From: Dyadobacter sp. 3J3
GTDB taxonomy: Bacteria; Bacteroidota; Bacteroidia; Cytophagales; Spirosomataceae
Reading direction: 5' to 3'
NCBI RefSeq assembly: GCF_009801115.1
Contig: NZ_VTOL01000010.1
Span: 1-64,000 of the forward strand
DNA: 64,000 nucleotides
The notes under the pieces are model-generated. The model saw only the letters and a list, made by a program, of their open reading frames with translations, was not told where the DNA came from and did no database searches. Position 1 is the first letter of the stretch, and each line of letters begins with the position of its first letter. Below are positions 51,586 to 61,238 of the stretch, one piece after another. The position numbers and the translations under genes were made by a program.

Positions 51586-52473
51586 ATGTTAAGATCCATG
51601 ACCGGCTACGGTGTAGCAAACATCGAATCCGAATCGATCAACGTAACTGTTGAGATTAAAACACTGAATTCCAAATTCCTGGATATATATTGCCGCGTTC
51701 CCAGAAATTATTCAGAACGCGAAATAGAAATTCGTAACCTGGTTACACAATCTTTGGAACGCGGAAAAGTAGAAGTAAGCCTGACTGTACAGCCTGTTGG
51801 AAAGGCCATTGCTACTACTGCAGTAAACCGTCCGTTGGTGAAAGCTTACTTTAACGATTTAACAGAAACTGCTAATGATCTTGGCTTTTCTGGTGAATCA
51901 ACAGATTTGCTTCGTATGGCGCTTCAAATGCCAAACGCGTACAATACCGAATCTGTAAGTGAATCAAATCGGGATAATGACTGGGCGCAGATTAAAGAAG
52001 CCGTTCATGAAGCGTTAAAAAAATGTACCGTTTTTCGTGAGCAGGAAGGAAAAATGACTGCGGATAAATTTGCAGATTATATCGGTACCATTTCCACACT
52101 TTTGGAAGAAGTAAAAGAACAGGATAAATTACGGATTCCAGCCGTACGTGAACGTTTGGAAAAACAAGTACGTGATTTGTTATCTGACGAAAATTTTGAC
52201 CCGAACCGCTTTGAGCAGGAATTGATCTATTACATAGAAAAATTTGATATCTCAGAGGAAAAAATTCGTCTTGCCAATCATTTGCTGTATTTCAACGAAA
52301 CGTTGCAATCGCCGGAAAGCAATGGCAAAAAGCTGAACTTTATTGCCCAGGAAATCGGACGGGAAATCAATACGATTGGTTCCAAAGCAAACGACTTCGG
52401 TATTCAGCGTTTTGTCGTTCAGATGAAAGACGAGCTGGAAAAAATCAAAGAACAAACAATGAATATTATATAA
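51586..52473 (+). CDS. yicC: YicC/YloC family endoribonuclease
   Basis: A 295-aa YicC-family protein. It begins with the family signature MLRSMTGYGVANIESESINVTVEIKTLNSKFLDI and ends with LNFIAQEIGREINTIGSKANDFGIQRFVVQMKDELEKIKEQTMNI, both highly conserved. E. coli YicC and B. subtilis YloC are recently characterised endoribonucleases, and YicC is linked to turnover of small RNA. In many genomes it is followed by gmk; here a DNA glycosylase gene follows, whose ATG starts on the next base after the TAA. Confidence 0.94.
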   Translation: MLRSMTGYGVANIESESINVTVEIKTLNSKFLDIYCRVPRNYSEREIEIRNLVTQSLERGKVEVSLTVQPVGKAIATTAVNRPLVKAYFNDLTETANDLGFSGESTDLLRMALQMPNAYNTESVSESNRDNDWAQIKEAVHEALKKCTVFREQEGKMTADKFADYIGTISTLLEEVKEQDKLRIPAVRERLEKQVRDLLSDENFDPNRFEQELIYYIEKFDISEEKIRLANHLLYFNETLQSPESNGKKLNFIAQEIGREINTIGSKANDFGIQRFVVQMKDELEKIKEQTMNII

Positions 52474-53100
52474 ATGATTCCTGGCGCAAATCGCTTGCCA
52501 CTGTCCTTTTATGAAGCTTTTGATACACGAACGCTAGCCCGGGAATTGCTTGGCTGCGAACTTGTTCACGATAGTCCCGATGGTATTACCACCGGGATTA
52601 TTGTTGAAACAGAAGCCTATTTACAAGACGATCCGGCTTGTCACGCTTATCAGAAAAGAACACCACGGACCGAACCCATGTATGGCCCGGCTGGTACTAT
52701 TTATGTTTATCTCATTTATGGAATGTATCAGTGTGTCAATGTTGTAAGCAATAAAACAGGCCATGGCGAAGCAGTACTAATTCGAGCATTGCAACCTACG
52801 AGAGGGATAGGGCTGATGGAAATGCGAAGGGAATTGTCCCGCAAAAAAGCTATGGGTGCTTTAACAAAATCAATTTCTTTAAAGGAATTATGCCGCGGAC
52901 CGGGAAAACTTGTTCAGGCAATGGGAATAGACAGATCCGTTCACAATGGAAAATCTTTGGCTGACAGTTCATTATACATTACCCCGCGCCTACCAGAAAA
53001 TCTGTTTGAAATAGAAATCTCTAAAAGAATTGGTATTACGCAGGGAACTGATTTTCTGTATCGTTATTCAATCAAAAACAATCCTTTTGTTAGCAAATAG
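52474..53100 (+). CDS. 3-methyladenine DNA glycosylase, AAG/MPG family
   Basis: A 208-aa alkyladenine DNA glycosylase that removes 3-methyladenine, hypoxanthine and related bases in base excision repair. Family blocks: ARELLGCELVHD, GIIVETEAYLQDDPACHAY with the catalytic Glu (about 41-56), GPAGTIYVYLIYGMYQCVNVVS (about 71-92) with the intercalating Tyr, and LCRGPGKLVQAMGI (about 138-151). The ATG directly abuts the yicC stop codon, indicating cotranscription. Confidence 0.94.
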   Translation: MIPGANRLPLSFYEAFDTRTLARELLGCELVHDSPDGITTGIIVETEAYLQDDPACHAYQKRTPRTEPMYGPAGTIYVYLIYGMYQCVNVVSNKTGHGEAVLIRALQPTRGIGLMEMRRELSRKKAMGALTKSISLKELCRGPGKLVQAMGIDRSVHNGKSLADSSLYITPRLPENLFEIEISKRIGITQGTDFLYRYSIKNNPFVSK

Positions 53101-53269
53101 ATCAACAGCGGGCTACAAAACCAAAATTTATACTACAAACCAATAAAAGAAATACCTACATGTCGACTTTTTGTTTTATGATTTTCTATATTTGGCCTTT
53201 GTTTAAAATACTCAGCGTTATATAACTTCTTTTAAAAATTTATTTGGTTTAATACGCGCCCTGCCATAC

Positions 53270-55066
53270 ATGCCTGATCTTTTTGTGGCTAAACTTTACT
53301 CGTTAGCTTTTGTTTTACTGGTATACGTAAACCTTCTCGAAGGGAACTACTGTTTTGCCCAAACTTCAAGAGGTAATGAGCGCTCAGTGCAATCTAAAAT
53401 TTTAAAAAATTTTCCGCAGGACACTTTACTGATATACAAATACCGTAAACTTGCAATGCAAAATTTATATTTTGATGCAGATAAAGCGGTACTATATTCT
53501 CAACAGATTCTTCGTTTAGCACAAAAACATCAATGGTCAAAAGGTAAGATTATGGCCTATGATCTTTTGTGTACATACTATATCATCGATGGCAGCTATG
53601 ATATACTGAGAGAAATATCCAATGAAATACTCATTCTGTCTCAAAAAGAAAACCTTCCGTTATATACCGCTAATGCAAAAAGATTTCAAGGCGAATCCAG
53701 TGCGGAGTATAAGCAATTTGATCTCTCCCTGGCCAATTTCCAGAGTGCTTTCAAAATATACAGCGATATGAAACAAGACAGCTCCAAAGCAGTCTGTCTG
53801 GAAAATATTGGTAATTTTTATCGGGAGAAACTTGATTATACCCAAGCCATCCGGTATTACGATTTGGCATTTGACTCCTTTAAAAAGATCGGTTCGCAAT
53901 GGGGAATGGCCTCTGTGCTCCAAGATCGGGGCTATCTTTATGTACGGAAAAATGAACCGGATAAGGCAGAAAAATATGTTACTCAGGCCTTGATGATTTT
54001 CCAAAAACTGAATAATCGTTTTGGAATTCTTAACGCATTAAACGACCTTGGAAATGTTTATTATGAACAAAAAAAATATGACCAGGCTATCGCAACAGAG
54101 AGTGAAGCATTAAAACTCAGCAAACTTTATCATTCCTCCCGCCAGACCAACTGGGCCCTTATATGTCTTTACAAGGCGTACAAAGCACAGAATAATGTCA
54201 AACAATCACTATATTATCTTGAACAAGTCGATTACATTCGCCGAACACGGCATATCGAACGCATTGCGAGAGAGTATAATATGTACAAGCTGATTTACGA
54301 AAATCAGCAAATGGAATCAGAAATTCAGCGTAAAATCATCAATGAACAAAATACGATCCAGAGTGTTCTGATTGGTTTTTTAATAATGATCGTTGCTTTT
54401 TCGGCGTTCCTCTGGTTTAATAATAAAAAGCTGAGAAGAAAAAATGCTGCGATAAAAGAAGCATTAGTCCAGGGACAAACCATTGAAAGAAAACGCGTTG
54501 CAGCCGAACTACATGACCATTTAGGCGGTACGCTGGCGTCGCTGAACTGGTATTTATATGGTATGGACAAAAAACTATTGTCCGAAGAAGAACAAAAAAT
54601 ATATAAAAGTGTCCATCAAATGGTTGGCGCAGCGTATCGGGAAGTCAGAAGTTTGTCGCATAATTTAATGCCGATTGAGCTTGAAGAACATGGGCTTATC
54701 GTAGCTTTACAACGCTTGGTCGGGAAATTGAACGAGAATAATTCCATCCAGTTTAATTTTGAAGTGGAGGGCCTGGACAAGCGACTCGACAAAAAGGTTG
54801 AATTTGAGTTGTACAGCATCCTGCTTGAGCTTACCAATAATATCCTCAAACATTCCAAAGCCGACAAAGCAGAAATCTCTTTAAAGGAATCCATTCGCAG
54901 CATTCATCTGACGATTAGCGACAATGGTAATGGGATCAAAAATAATTCTTTACATGGCGTTGGTCTGGGAAATGTGAAAAACAGGGTGCAAAGCCTAAAA
55001 GGAAAAATCATGATTTCTAATGAGGAAAACCCAGGAGCGAACATTGGAATTGAGATTCCTAAATAA
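53270..55066 (+). CDS. TPR-containing sensor histidine kinase
   Basis: Membrane-bound histidine kinase of 598 aa. A signal sequence (about 8-30) leads to a periplasmic TPR array (about 75-330), with repeats visible as YTQAIRYYDLAFDSFKKIG, PDKAEKYVTQALMIFQKL and YDQAIATESEALKLSKLY. One TM segment is at about 363-383, followed by a DHp domain of the HisKA_3/NarX-like type with ELHDHLGGTLASL (His415), and an HATPase domain (NNILKHSKADKAEI, DNGNGIK, GVGLGNVKNRVQSL). Such kinases normally pair with a NarL/LuxR-type regulator, but none is adjacent. The start at 53270 is the first ATG and gives a plausible signal. Confidence 0.92.
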   Translation: MPDLFVAKLYSLAFVLLVYVNLLEGNYCFAQTSRGNERSVQSKILKNFPQDTLLIYKYRKLAMQNLYFDADKAVLYSQQILRLAQKHQWSKGKIMAYDLLCTYYIIDGSYDILREISNEILILSQKENLPLYTANAKRFQGESSAEYKQFDLSLANFQSAFKIYSDMKQDSSKAVCLENIGNFYREKLDYTQAIRYYDLAFDSFKKIGSQWGMASVLQDRGYLYVRKNEPDKAEKYVTQALMIFQKLNNRFGILNALNDLGNVYYEQKKYDQAIATESEALKLSKLYHSSRQTNWALICLYKAYKAQNNVKQSLYYLEQVDYIRRTRHIERIAREYNMYKLIYENQQMESEIQRKIINEQNTIQSVLIGFLIMIVAFSAFLWFNNKKLRRKNAAIKEALVQGQTIERKRVAAELHDHLGGTLASLNWYLYGMDKKLLSEEEQKIYKSVHQMVGAAYREVRSLSHNLMPIELEEHGLIVALQRLVGKLNENNSIQFNFEVEGLDKRLDKKVEFELYSILLELTNNILKHSKADKAEISLKESIRSIHLTISDNGNGIKNNSLHGVGLGNVKNRVQSLKGKIMISNEENPGANIGIEIPK

Positions 55067-55139
55067 ACTTATTCTTCTTTAACCAAACTGTATTAACGTT
55101 CGTGGTGTTAGTCTATTTTGAGAAAACAAAACACGTCTA

Positions 55140-56321
55140 ATGATTATTTCTGAAAAAGTTAGAGAATTTATACAAGCAATTTCGCAATCCATCACCGATC
55201 AAACTTTCATCAGCCTGTCTCTGGGCAATTATAAAGGCAAAGAAGAAAATCTTAAAAATCTTTATGTCAAAAGGATTCTGATCAAAAAAGAAGAAAAACT
55301 AAGCTTTACTTACCGCTATAAAACACGGGATATTGTTAAAAATTTTTCCAAAGAGGAAGCCATTGGCCTTATAGAAAATTTTCTTCTTGTAGGATTCAGG
55401 GTATCTACACTTTTTTCTACGGAATCGGATCTCCAATTTGAAATTCTGCATACGGATAAGGTTACTTTGAAGAAAAAAACTTCCTCAAAAAGTACAGCCT
55501 CTCTGGATCACGATAAAAATAAAAAAAGACTTATTCCGGCACAAAACAAATCTTACCTGACTGATTTAAAGATCACAGATCAGGAAGGAAATGTCTTTAA
55601 AAATGCGCAGGATAAATATAAACAGATCAATCATTATGTAGAAATACTGAGTTCGCTTATTAAGGAAATCCCTACCGATGGAGCCTTAAAAGTGGTGGAC
55701 ATGGGCTCAGGAAAAGGATATCTGACTTTTGCCTTATATGATTATCTTCAAAATGTATTAAATCTTCAACCGGAAATTACTGGCGTTGAATTCCGTGCAG
55801 ACATGGTTACACTTTGTAATACTATTGCCGAAAATGCCTCTTTCAAACAGCTGAATTTTGTGGAAGGAACGATTGAAGATTATGAAAGCAAAGAAATCGA
55901 TATTCTTATTGCACTTCATGCCTGCGATACGGCCACTGACGATGCCATTTTCAAAGGCATAAAGGCAAATGCGGAATTAATTGTAGTGGCGCCTTGCTGT
56001 CATAAACAAATCCGAAGAGAAATTGAAAAGCATAAAGCAAGCAACGACGTCGATTTCTTGACTAAATACGGAATTTTTCTGGAACGTCAGGCCGAAATGG
56101 TTACAGACGGAATCCGGGCAATGATTTTGGAATACTTCGGCTACAAAACAAAAGTTTTTGAATTCATTTCAGACGCTCATACGCCAAAAAACGTTATGAT
56201 TGTCGGCATTAAAAATCATAAGTCAAATCCTGATCAAAGGCAGCTGCTGAAAAAAATTAAAGATGCCAAATCTTATTTTGGTATTGAATACCATCATTTA
56301 GAAAAAATGTTGGGAATTTAA
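55140..56321 (+). CDS. Class I SAM-dependent methyltransferase
   Basis: A 393-aa protein with a C-terminal Rossmann methyltransferase domain of the Methyltransf_32/METTL25-like type. SAM loop VVDMGSGKGYLTFAL is at about 185-199, motif II GVEFRADMV is near 220, LIALHACDTATDDAIFKG is near 257-274, and APCCHKQIRREI is near 283-294. The CC-H pair is a hallmark of this group. The N-terminal 130 residues form a separate domain with a basic patch (KKKTSSKSTASLDHDKNKKR), suggestive of nucleic acid binding. Substrate unknown; rRNA or tRNA is plausible. Confidence 0.85.
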   Translation: MIISEKVREFIQAISQSITDQTFISLSLGNYKGKEENLKNLYVKRILIKKEEKLSFTYRYKTRDIVKNFSKEEAIGLIENFLLVGFRVSTLFSTESDLQFEILHTDKVTLKKKTSSKSTASLDHDKNKKRLIPAQNKSYLTDLKITDQEGNVFKNAQDKYKQINHYVEILSSLIKEIPTDGALKVVDMGSGKGYLTFALYDYLQNVLNLQPEITGVEFRADMVTLCNTIAENASFKQLNFVEGTIEDYESKEIDILIALHACDTATDDAIFKGIKANAELIVVAPCCHKQIRREIEKHKASNDVDFLTKYGIFLERQAEMVTDGIRAMILEYFGYKTKVFEFISDAHTPKNVMIVGIKNHKSNPDQRQLLKKIKDAKSYFGIEYHHLEKMLGI

Positions 56322-56402
56322 GCTATGGCATGAGAATTTACATAGTTATTTTTTCAGAATGACAAAAAAGGTCAAAAAAGACCGTTTCCTAAACATGCTG
56401 TG

Positions 56403-56410
56403 TATATTTG
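56403..56410 (+). promoter_or_regulatory. Putative -7 promoter box for RND gene
   Basis: TATATTTG matches TAnnTTTG, 31 nt before the ATG. No TTG lies at the right distance for a -33 element. Confidence 0.35.
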
Positions 56411-56441
56411 CAGCTTTTTGCAAAAAACCTAATTACTATAT

Positions 56442-58763
56442 ATGTGGAATAAATTAGCAACTTACATAATCCGCTACCGGCTTTGGTGGGTTGCATTGGT
56501 GTTAGTCTCAACCGTTTTCATGGCGTACGAGGCAAAAAAAATCGAACTTTCATATCAGTTTGCCAGAATTCTTCCCGCAAACGATCCGGTTGAAAAAGAG
56601 TATCAGGATTTCCGTAAATTATTTGGCGAAGATGGCAGCGTAATGGTCATTGGATGGCAGGATCCAGGACTTTTTCAGGTTAACAAATTTCAGGACTGGT
56701 GCAAACTTTCCCAGCGCATTAAAGAAACCACAGGTATAAAAAATGTTTTGTCCCTGGCCAACCTGCAAAAAGTTGTCAGAAACGACAGTCTGAGCCAGTT
56801 CGATTTCGCTCCCATAATCAGGACAATTCCAACAACCCAATCAGAAGTTGATAGCCTGAAAAAGGAAATTCTTAATCTTCCGTTTTACGAAGGTCTGGTG
56901 CTCAACTCCAAAACAAATGCTACACTAATCGTTATCACTTTTAATGATAAGGCACTGAATTCAGCACGCAGACTTAGTATCGTAGGTGATATTGAAGCGA
57001 TGGCTGAGGAATTTGCAGTTAAATATAAAACGGATTTACACTACTCGGGGATGCCATATATCCGGACTGTGAACATGAAGAAAATTTCCGGTGAAATGGA
57101 ATTGTTCATGGGACTGGCCGTTCTGGTGACGCTATTTATCCTTTGGGCATTTTTCCGATCTTTCCGCCTTACTTTACTTTCTATCATCGTTGTGTTGATT
57201 GGAGTAATATTCTCGGTGGGTTTTCTGCAATTATTCGGCTATAAGATTACTGCACTTACAGGGCTCATTCCTCCCCTGCTCATTGTAATAGGCGTTCCAA
57301 ACTGTGTATTTTTTATTAATAAATACCAGACAGAACTTAAAGCCGGTAGGTCAAAAGATGACGCTTTGCTTGAAATGGTGCGCCAGATAGGGCTCTCAAC
57401 TTTCCTTGCCAATATTACTACCGCCATCGGTTTCGGCGTTTTCTATTTTACCAACAGTACTTTGCTGGTCGAGTTTGGCATTGTTGCTGCGATCAGTGTT
57501 ATGGTAACTTATGTTATTTGTTTGTTACTGCTCCCAATCACACTTCATTATATGGATGTGCCAAAAGCACGTCACTTAAAACATTTGGATGGAAAATGGG
57601 CACATGGATTTCTATCAAAAATTAATTATCTGGTACATAACCGCCGCAAGGAAATTTATATCGCAATGTTCGTTATGATTATCGTTTCCGGATATGGGAT
57701 GACCAAGATCAAAGCGATTGGGTTCGTTGTGGATGATTTGCCAAAAAACGACCCGGTTTACACAGACCTTAGATTCCTGGAAAAAAACTTTAACGGGGTT
57801 CTACCTTTTGAAGTGATGATCAATACCAAAGAAAAAAATGGCGTGTTTGGTGATAATGCCGCAGTACTTTACAAAATAAAATCGCTGCAAAACGAACTTG
57901 GAAAATATAAAGAGTTTTCAAAACCGGTTTCGGTTGTAGAAGCTTCCCGTTTTCTTTATCAGGCTTACCGGGGTGGTGACGCCAAATATTATGCTTTACC
58001 GGGCGCATTGGAATTAGCAAAACTGACCAATTATGTTCAGGGAAAACAAGGTGCTTCCAAACAAATAAATTCATTTTTGAATGAAGATAAAAGCGTAACG
58101 CGTGTAAGTTTCCAGATGGCTGATGTGGGATCAGAACGTATCAAAGTTTTGATGAAAGAAATCCGCCCCAAAGTGGATTCTATTTTCAATCCGGCTAAAT
58201 ACAAAGTGAGTTTGACGGGACATAGTCTTGTGTTTTTGAAAAGCAATGACTACCTGCTGGGGAATTTATATGAAAGTTTGCTGATTGCAATTTTGCTGAT
58301 TGCAGTGGTTGGAATGGTACTTTTCCGTTCAATCCCTATCATTCTTTTGTCAAAATTACCTTGTCTTATTCCTTTGGCACTTACAGCGGGAATTATGGGG
58401 TATTTCGGGATTTATTTCAAGCCAACAACCATTCTTATTTTCAGTATCACTTTTGGTATCGCGTCGGATGGAACCGTTTATTTCCTTACCCGATATCGTC
58501 AGGAAATTTATGACAAAGGACTTAATGCTTCACAAGCCGTTACCAATTCGATTTTTGGAACCGGACTTAGTATGATTTATACAGCGATAATTCTTTTCTG
58601 CGGATTCTCAATTTTCTCTGCTTCAAGCTTCGGCGGAACAGCGGCAATGGGTGTCATGGTTTCAATAACGTTGCTGGTCGCGATGTGTACCAATTTGATC
58701 TTATTACCCGCCTTGTTACTTTCCATTTCGAAATGGCAGGGAAAAGGCGAAAAACCATCCTGA
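56442..58763 (+). CDS. RND/MMPL-family transporter
   Basis: A 773-aa inner-membrane transporter of the RND superfamily, MMPL/hydrophobe exporter-like type. One TM helix near the N-terminus is followed by a periplasmic domain, then a five- to six-helix bundle with an SSD-like pattern (about 220-375), a second N-terminal-type helix near 400, a second periplasmic domain and a final helix bundle (about 610-770). It is a duplicated six-TM unit. Motifs such as GLIPPLLIVIGVPNCVFFINKY and ILIFSITFGIASDGTVYFLTRY mark the two halves. Possible cargos are lipids or hopanoids. No membrane fusion protein is adjacent. Confidence 0.88.
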   Translation: MWNKLATYIIRYRLWWVALVLVSTVFMAYEAKKIELSYQFARILPANDPVEKEYQDFRKLFGEDGSVMVIGWQDPGLFQVNKFQDWCKLSQRIKETTGIKNVLSLANLQKVVRNDSLSQFDFAPIIRTIPTTQSEVDSLKKEILNLPFYEGLVLNSKTNATLIVITFNDKALNSARRLSIVGDIEAMAEEFAVKYKTDLHYSGMPYIRTVNMKKISGEMELFMGLAVLVTLFILWAFFRSFRLTLLSIIVVLIGVIFSVGFLQLFGYKITALTGLIPPLLIVIGVPNCVFFINKYQTELKAGRSKDDALLEMVRQIGLSTFLANITTAIGFGVFYFTNSTLLVEFGIVAAISVMVTYVICLLLLPITLHYMDVPKARHLKHLDGKWAHGFLSKINYLVHNRRKEIYIAMFVMIIVSGYGMTKIKAIGFVVDDLPKNDPVYTDLRFLEKNFNGVLPFEVMINTKEKNGVFGDNAAVLYKIKSLQNELGKYKEFSKPVSVVEASRFLYQAYRGGDAKYYALPGALELAKLTNYVQGKQGASKQINSFLNEDKSVTRVSFQMADVGSERIKVLMKEIRPKVDSIFNPAKYKVSLTGHSLVFLKSNDYLLGNLYESLLIAILLIAVVGMVLFRSIPIILLSKLPCLIPLALTAGIMGYFGIYFKPTTILIFSITFGIASDGTVYFLTRYRQEIYDKGLNASQAVTNSIFGTGLSMIYTAIILFCGFSIFSASSFGGTAAMGVMVSITLLVAMCTNLILLPALLLSISKWQGKGEKPS

Positions 58764-58808
58764 CAAGCATTACCATTGCCTAGTAAACACTCCTATAAAA
58801 AACACAAA

Positions 58809-60194
58809 ATGAAACACAAATTGCTCTCTGCGGCGCTGTTGGCGTTATGCTCAACAACGGCGACTTTTGCCCAGGCGGACTACCAGGCCGACTCGATTTT
58901 TATCCGTAAAATTTTTAACACAGCCTTATCCGAAGGTCATTCTTATGAATATCTGAGAGATCTTACGCAGAAAGTTGGAGCCAGATTAAGCGGATCAGCC
59001 GGAGCTGCGAAGGCCGTTGAATACACGAGAGATGTCATGGTAAAGGAAAACTTTGACAATGTGTTTTTGCAAAACGTAATGGTTCCGCATTGGGTACGTG
59101 GTGCAAAAGAGAAAGCGTATATTCTTTCTGGAAAACAAAAAATTGTTATTCCTATCGCTGCTTTGGGAGGCTCCGTAGCAACGCCAAAAGGCGGAACAAA
59201 AGCAAAAGTGATTGAAGTACAAAATTTCCAGGAATTAAGAGCGCTTGGAGCGGATAAGGTGAAAGGGAAAATTGTTTTCTTCAACCGTCCGATGGATCCT
59301 ACCAGATTAAATACTTTTGAAGCTTATGGTGGTGCCGTTGAACAACGTGGTTACGGCCCGAGTGAAGCTGCGAAACTTGGTGCTATTGGCGCAATCGTTC
59401 GTTCAATGACCACAAGACTTGATGATTTTCCTCATACAGGCAGCCTACGTTATGCAAGCGGAGCCGGTATGATTCCGGCCGCAGCCATTTCTACAAACGG
59501 CGCTGAATTGCTAAGCAAGCTGATCAAAGAAAATGTAGATACAGAAATTTATTTTGAACAATTCAGCGAAACGCTTCCTGATGTACCTTCGCATAATGTG
59601 ATTGGGGAACTGAAAGGATCTGAAAATCCTGCAAAATATATCGTTGTTGGCGGTCATCTTGACTCATGGGATTTTGCACAGGGCGCACACGATGACGGAT
59701 CTGGCTGTGTTCAGTCGATAGAAGCGGTGCGTTTGCTTAAAGTTTTGGGTTACAAACCAAAAAATACGCTGAGAGCTGTCATGTTTATGAATGAAGAAAA
59801 CGGTTTGAAAGGTGGTATCGCTTATGCGGATTCAGCTAAAAACAAAAATGAGAAACATATAGCAGCTATCGAATCAGATCGCGGTGGATTTATTCCTTTG
59901 GGATTTGGTGTTGTTGGAACTCCGGCTCAGAAAGCAAAAATAGTTTCCTGGACAAAATTATTTACACCTTACGGTTTATATGAATTAGGACCAGGCGGCG
60001 GCGGTGCAGATATTGGTCCGTTGGCTCCACAAGGAACTGTTCTTATGGAATTGATTCCAGATTCGCAAAGATATTTCGACTATCACCATGCTGCGAATGA
60101 TACTTTTGACAAAGTCAGCAAGCGTGAACTTGAATTAGGCGGAGCCTCCATGGCAGCTATGTTATATCTGATTGACAAATACGGAGTAGAATAA
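58809..60194 (+). CDS. M28-family metallopeptidase with PA domain
   Basis: Secreted zinc aminopeptidase/carboxypeptidase Q-like enzyme, 461 aa. The signal peptide MKHKLLSAALLALCSTTATFAQ ends near residue 22. A PA-type inserted domain lies at about 115-245. The zinc site is visible: H283-L-D285 in GGHLDSWD, Asp in AHDDGSG (about 295), Glu pair in MNEENGLKGG (about 329-330), Asp in ESDRGG and His in DYHHAAND. An upstream TTG (58776) in the same frame was rejected, because the signal peptide begins at the ATG at 58809. It lies 45 nt after the RND gene. Confidence 0.93.
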   Translation: MKHKLLSAALLALCSTTATFAQADYQADSIFIRKIFNTALSEGHSYEYLRDLTQKVGARLSGSAGAAKAVEYTRDVMVKENFDNVFLQNVMVPHWVRGAKEKAYILSGKQKIVIPIAALGGSVATPKGGTKAKVIEVQNFQELRALGADKVKGKIVFFNRPMDPTRLNTFEAYGGAVEQRGYGPSEAAKLGAIGAIVRSMTTRLDDFPHTGSLRYASGAGMIPAAAISTNGAELLSKLIKENVDTEIYFEQFSETLPDVPSHNVIGELKGSENPAKYIVVGGHLDSWDFAQGAHDDGSGCVQSIEAVRLLKVLGYKPKNTLRAVMFMNEENGLKGGIAYADSAKNKNEKHIAAIESDRGGFIPLGFGVVGTPAQKAKIVSWTKLFTPYGLYELGPGGGGADIGPLAPQGTVLMELIPDSQRYFDYHHAANDTFDKVSKRELELGGASMAAMLYLIDKYGVE

Positions 60195-60209
60195 TTTAAT
60201 ACGAAACAT

Positions 60210-60256
60210 AAAAAACCGGGGCCTGAATAATTTATTTATTCAGGCCCCGGTTTTTT
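60210..60256. terminator. Bidirectional 21-bp hairpin terminator
   Basis: 60210-60230 pairs perfectly with 60236-60256 around a 5-nt loop. The stem core is CCGGGGCCTGAATAA with A/T runs at its base. It serves the peptidase gene and the convergent proteasome-like gene. Confidence 0.88.
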
Positions 60257-60267
60257 TATCAGGATGA

Positions 60268-61002
60268 TTAATCCTGCTTCACTTGAATCTTGTCAAATGA
60301 GATGTCCATCCAATCTTCAGGAATTTCGTCCAGATCTTCTTTCAGCTTTTCAGCCCAAAGTTCTGAAACTTTTTCAAGGTCTTTCTTTTCATAGCGATGC
60401 TCAACAATGGAGAAACTATCCTTTTTGTAAAGGACCACGTCAATAGGAAATTCAACGTCATTGTTACTTACACGTGTCGAATCAAAGGAAAGAAAACCTG
60501 CTTTTAAAGCTTGTTTCATCGTAGATTCATCATCCAGAACACGATTCAGAATCGCTTTTCCCTGACCAGAATTTCCAATAATTACATATGGAGACCCTTC
60601 ATCAAGCTCCACCCAGTTTCCCTCTGAATACAAAAGAAAAAGTTTATGTTCAGCGTCATCTTTAAGCTGTCCACCAACAATTGTGTTTAGATTGAACTTC
60701 AAACCGGCACGTTCAAGAGCCTCTTTATCTTCAACAGCCACCCTTTTCACCTGCTCTCCAAACGCATTGACCGCCTTATACAATTTGTTATAAACTACTC
60801 CTTCTTCGATCAGTTCTTCAAAATAATGTACCGCCTTATCCCTTACCGAACGCAGGCCGCTTGTCATGATAAAAAGTGAATAATTATCCTTTTGAGCGAT
60901 GTACATTTTCTTTTTTGTAGTCGTATTGGTACCGGCAGTTATCCTCGTATCCGCAATGGCCACCAATCCTTCTTTCACTTTAATTCCCAGGCAATAAGTC
61001 AT
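60268..61002 (-). CDS. Anbu-type proteasome-like protease
   Basis: A 244-aa protein of the bacterial proteasome-type protease family (Anbu, COG3484-like). After removal of Met1, the mature chain would begin with Thr (MTYCLG...), the N-terminal nucleophile of proteasome beta subunits. Asp17 (numbered from that Thr) is in VAIADTRITAG, and the catalytic Lys lies in the TKKKM run at about 29-31. Further blocks are LFIMTSGLRSVRD and SPYVIIGNSGQGKAILNRVL. Anbu proteins form unusual helical or ring assemblies. In many genomes Anbu is grouped with an ATP-grasp protein, an alpha-E protein and a transglutaminase; none of those is adjacent here. Confidence 0.88.
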   Translation of the reverse strand: MTYCLGIKVKEGLVAIADTRITAGTNTTTKKKMYIAQKDNYSLFIMTSGLRSVRDKAVHYFEELIEEGVVYNKLYKAVNAFGEQVKRVAVEDKEALERAGLKFNLNTIVGGQLKDDAEHKLFLLYSEGNWVELDEGSPYVIIGNSGQGKAILNRVLDDESTMKQALKAGFLSFDSTRVSNNDVEFPIDVVLYKKDSFSIVEHRYEKKDLEKVSELWAEKLKEDLDEIPEDWMDISFDKIQVKQD

Positions 61003-61238
61003 AATTCCAATTTACTTTAAATAATGGAAGGATTCCCGTGTGAAATAAATCCCTCCTGTCGTGCAATTAAATCAATTCTGCACAAAAATACCAAATCCAA
61101 AAGGTTAGTTTAAGCTTTATCTAATAATTTATATAAGCTCATACCCTATTGTTTCTGTCAGGCTTTTGTACATTTATAGCATCCCGCATATAAAAGCATA
61201 TTTTCTGCATTTAATTTTCTTCCTACAAATCAACCTTT

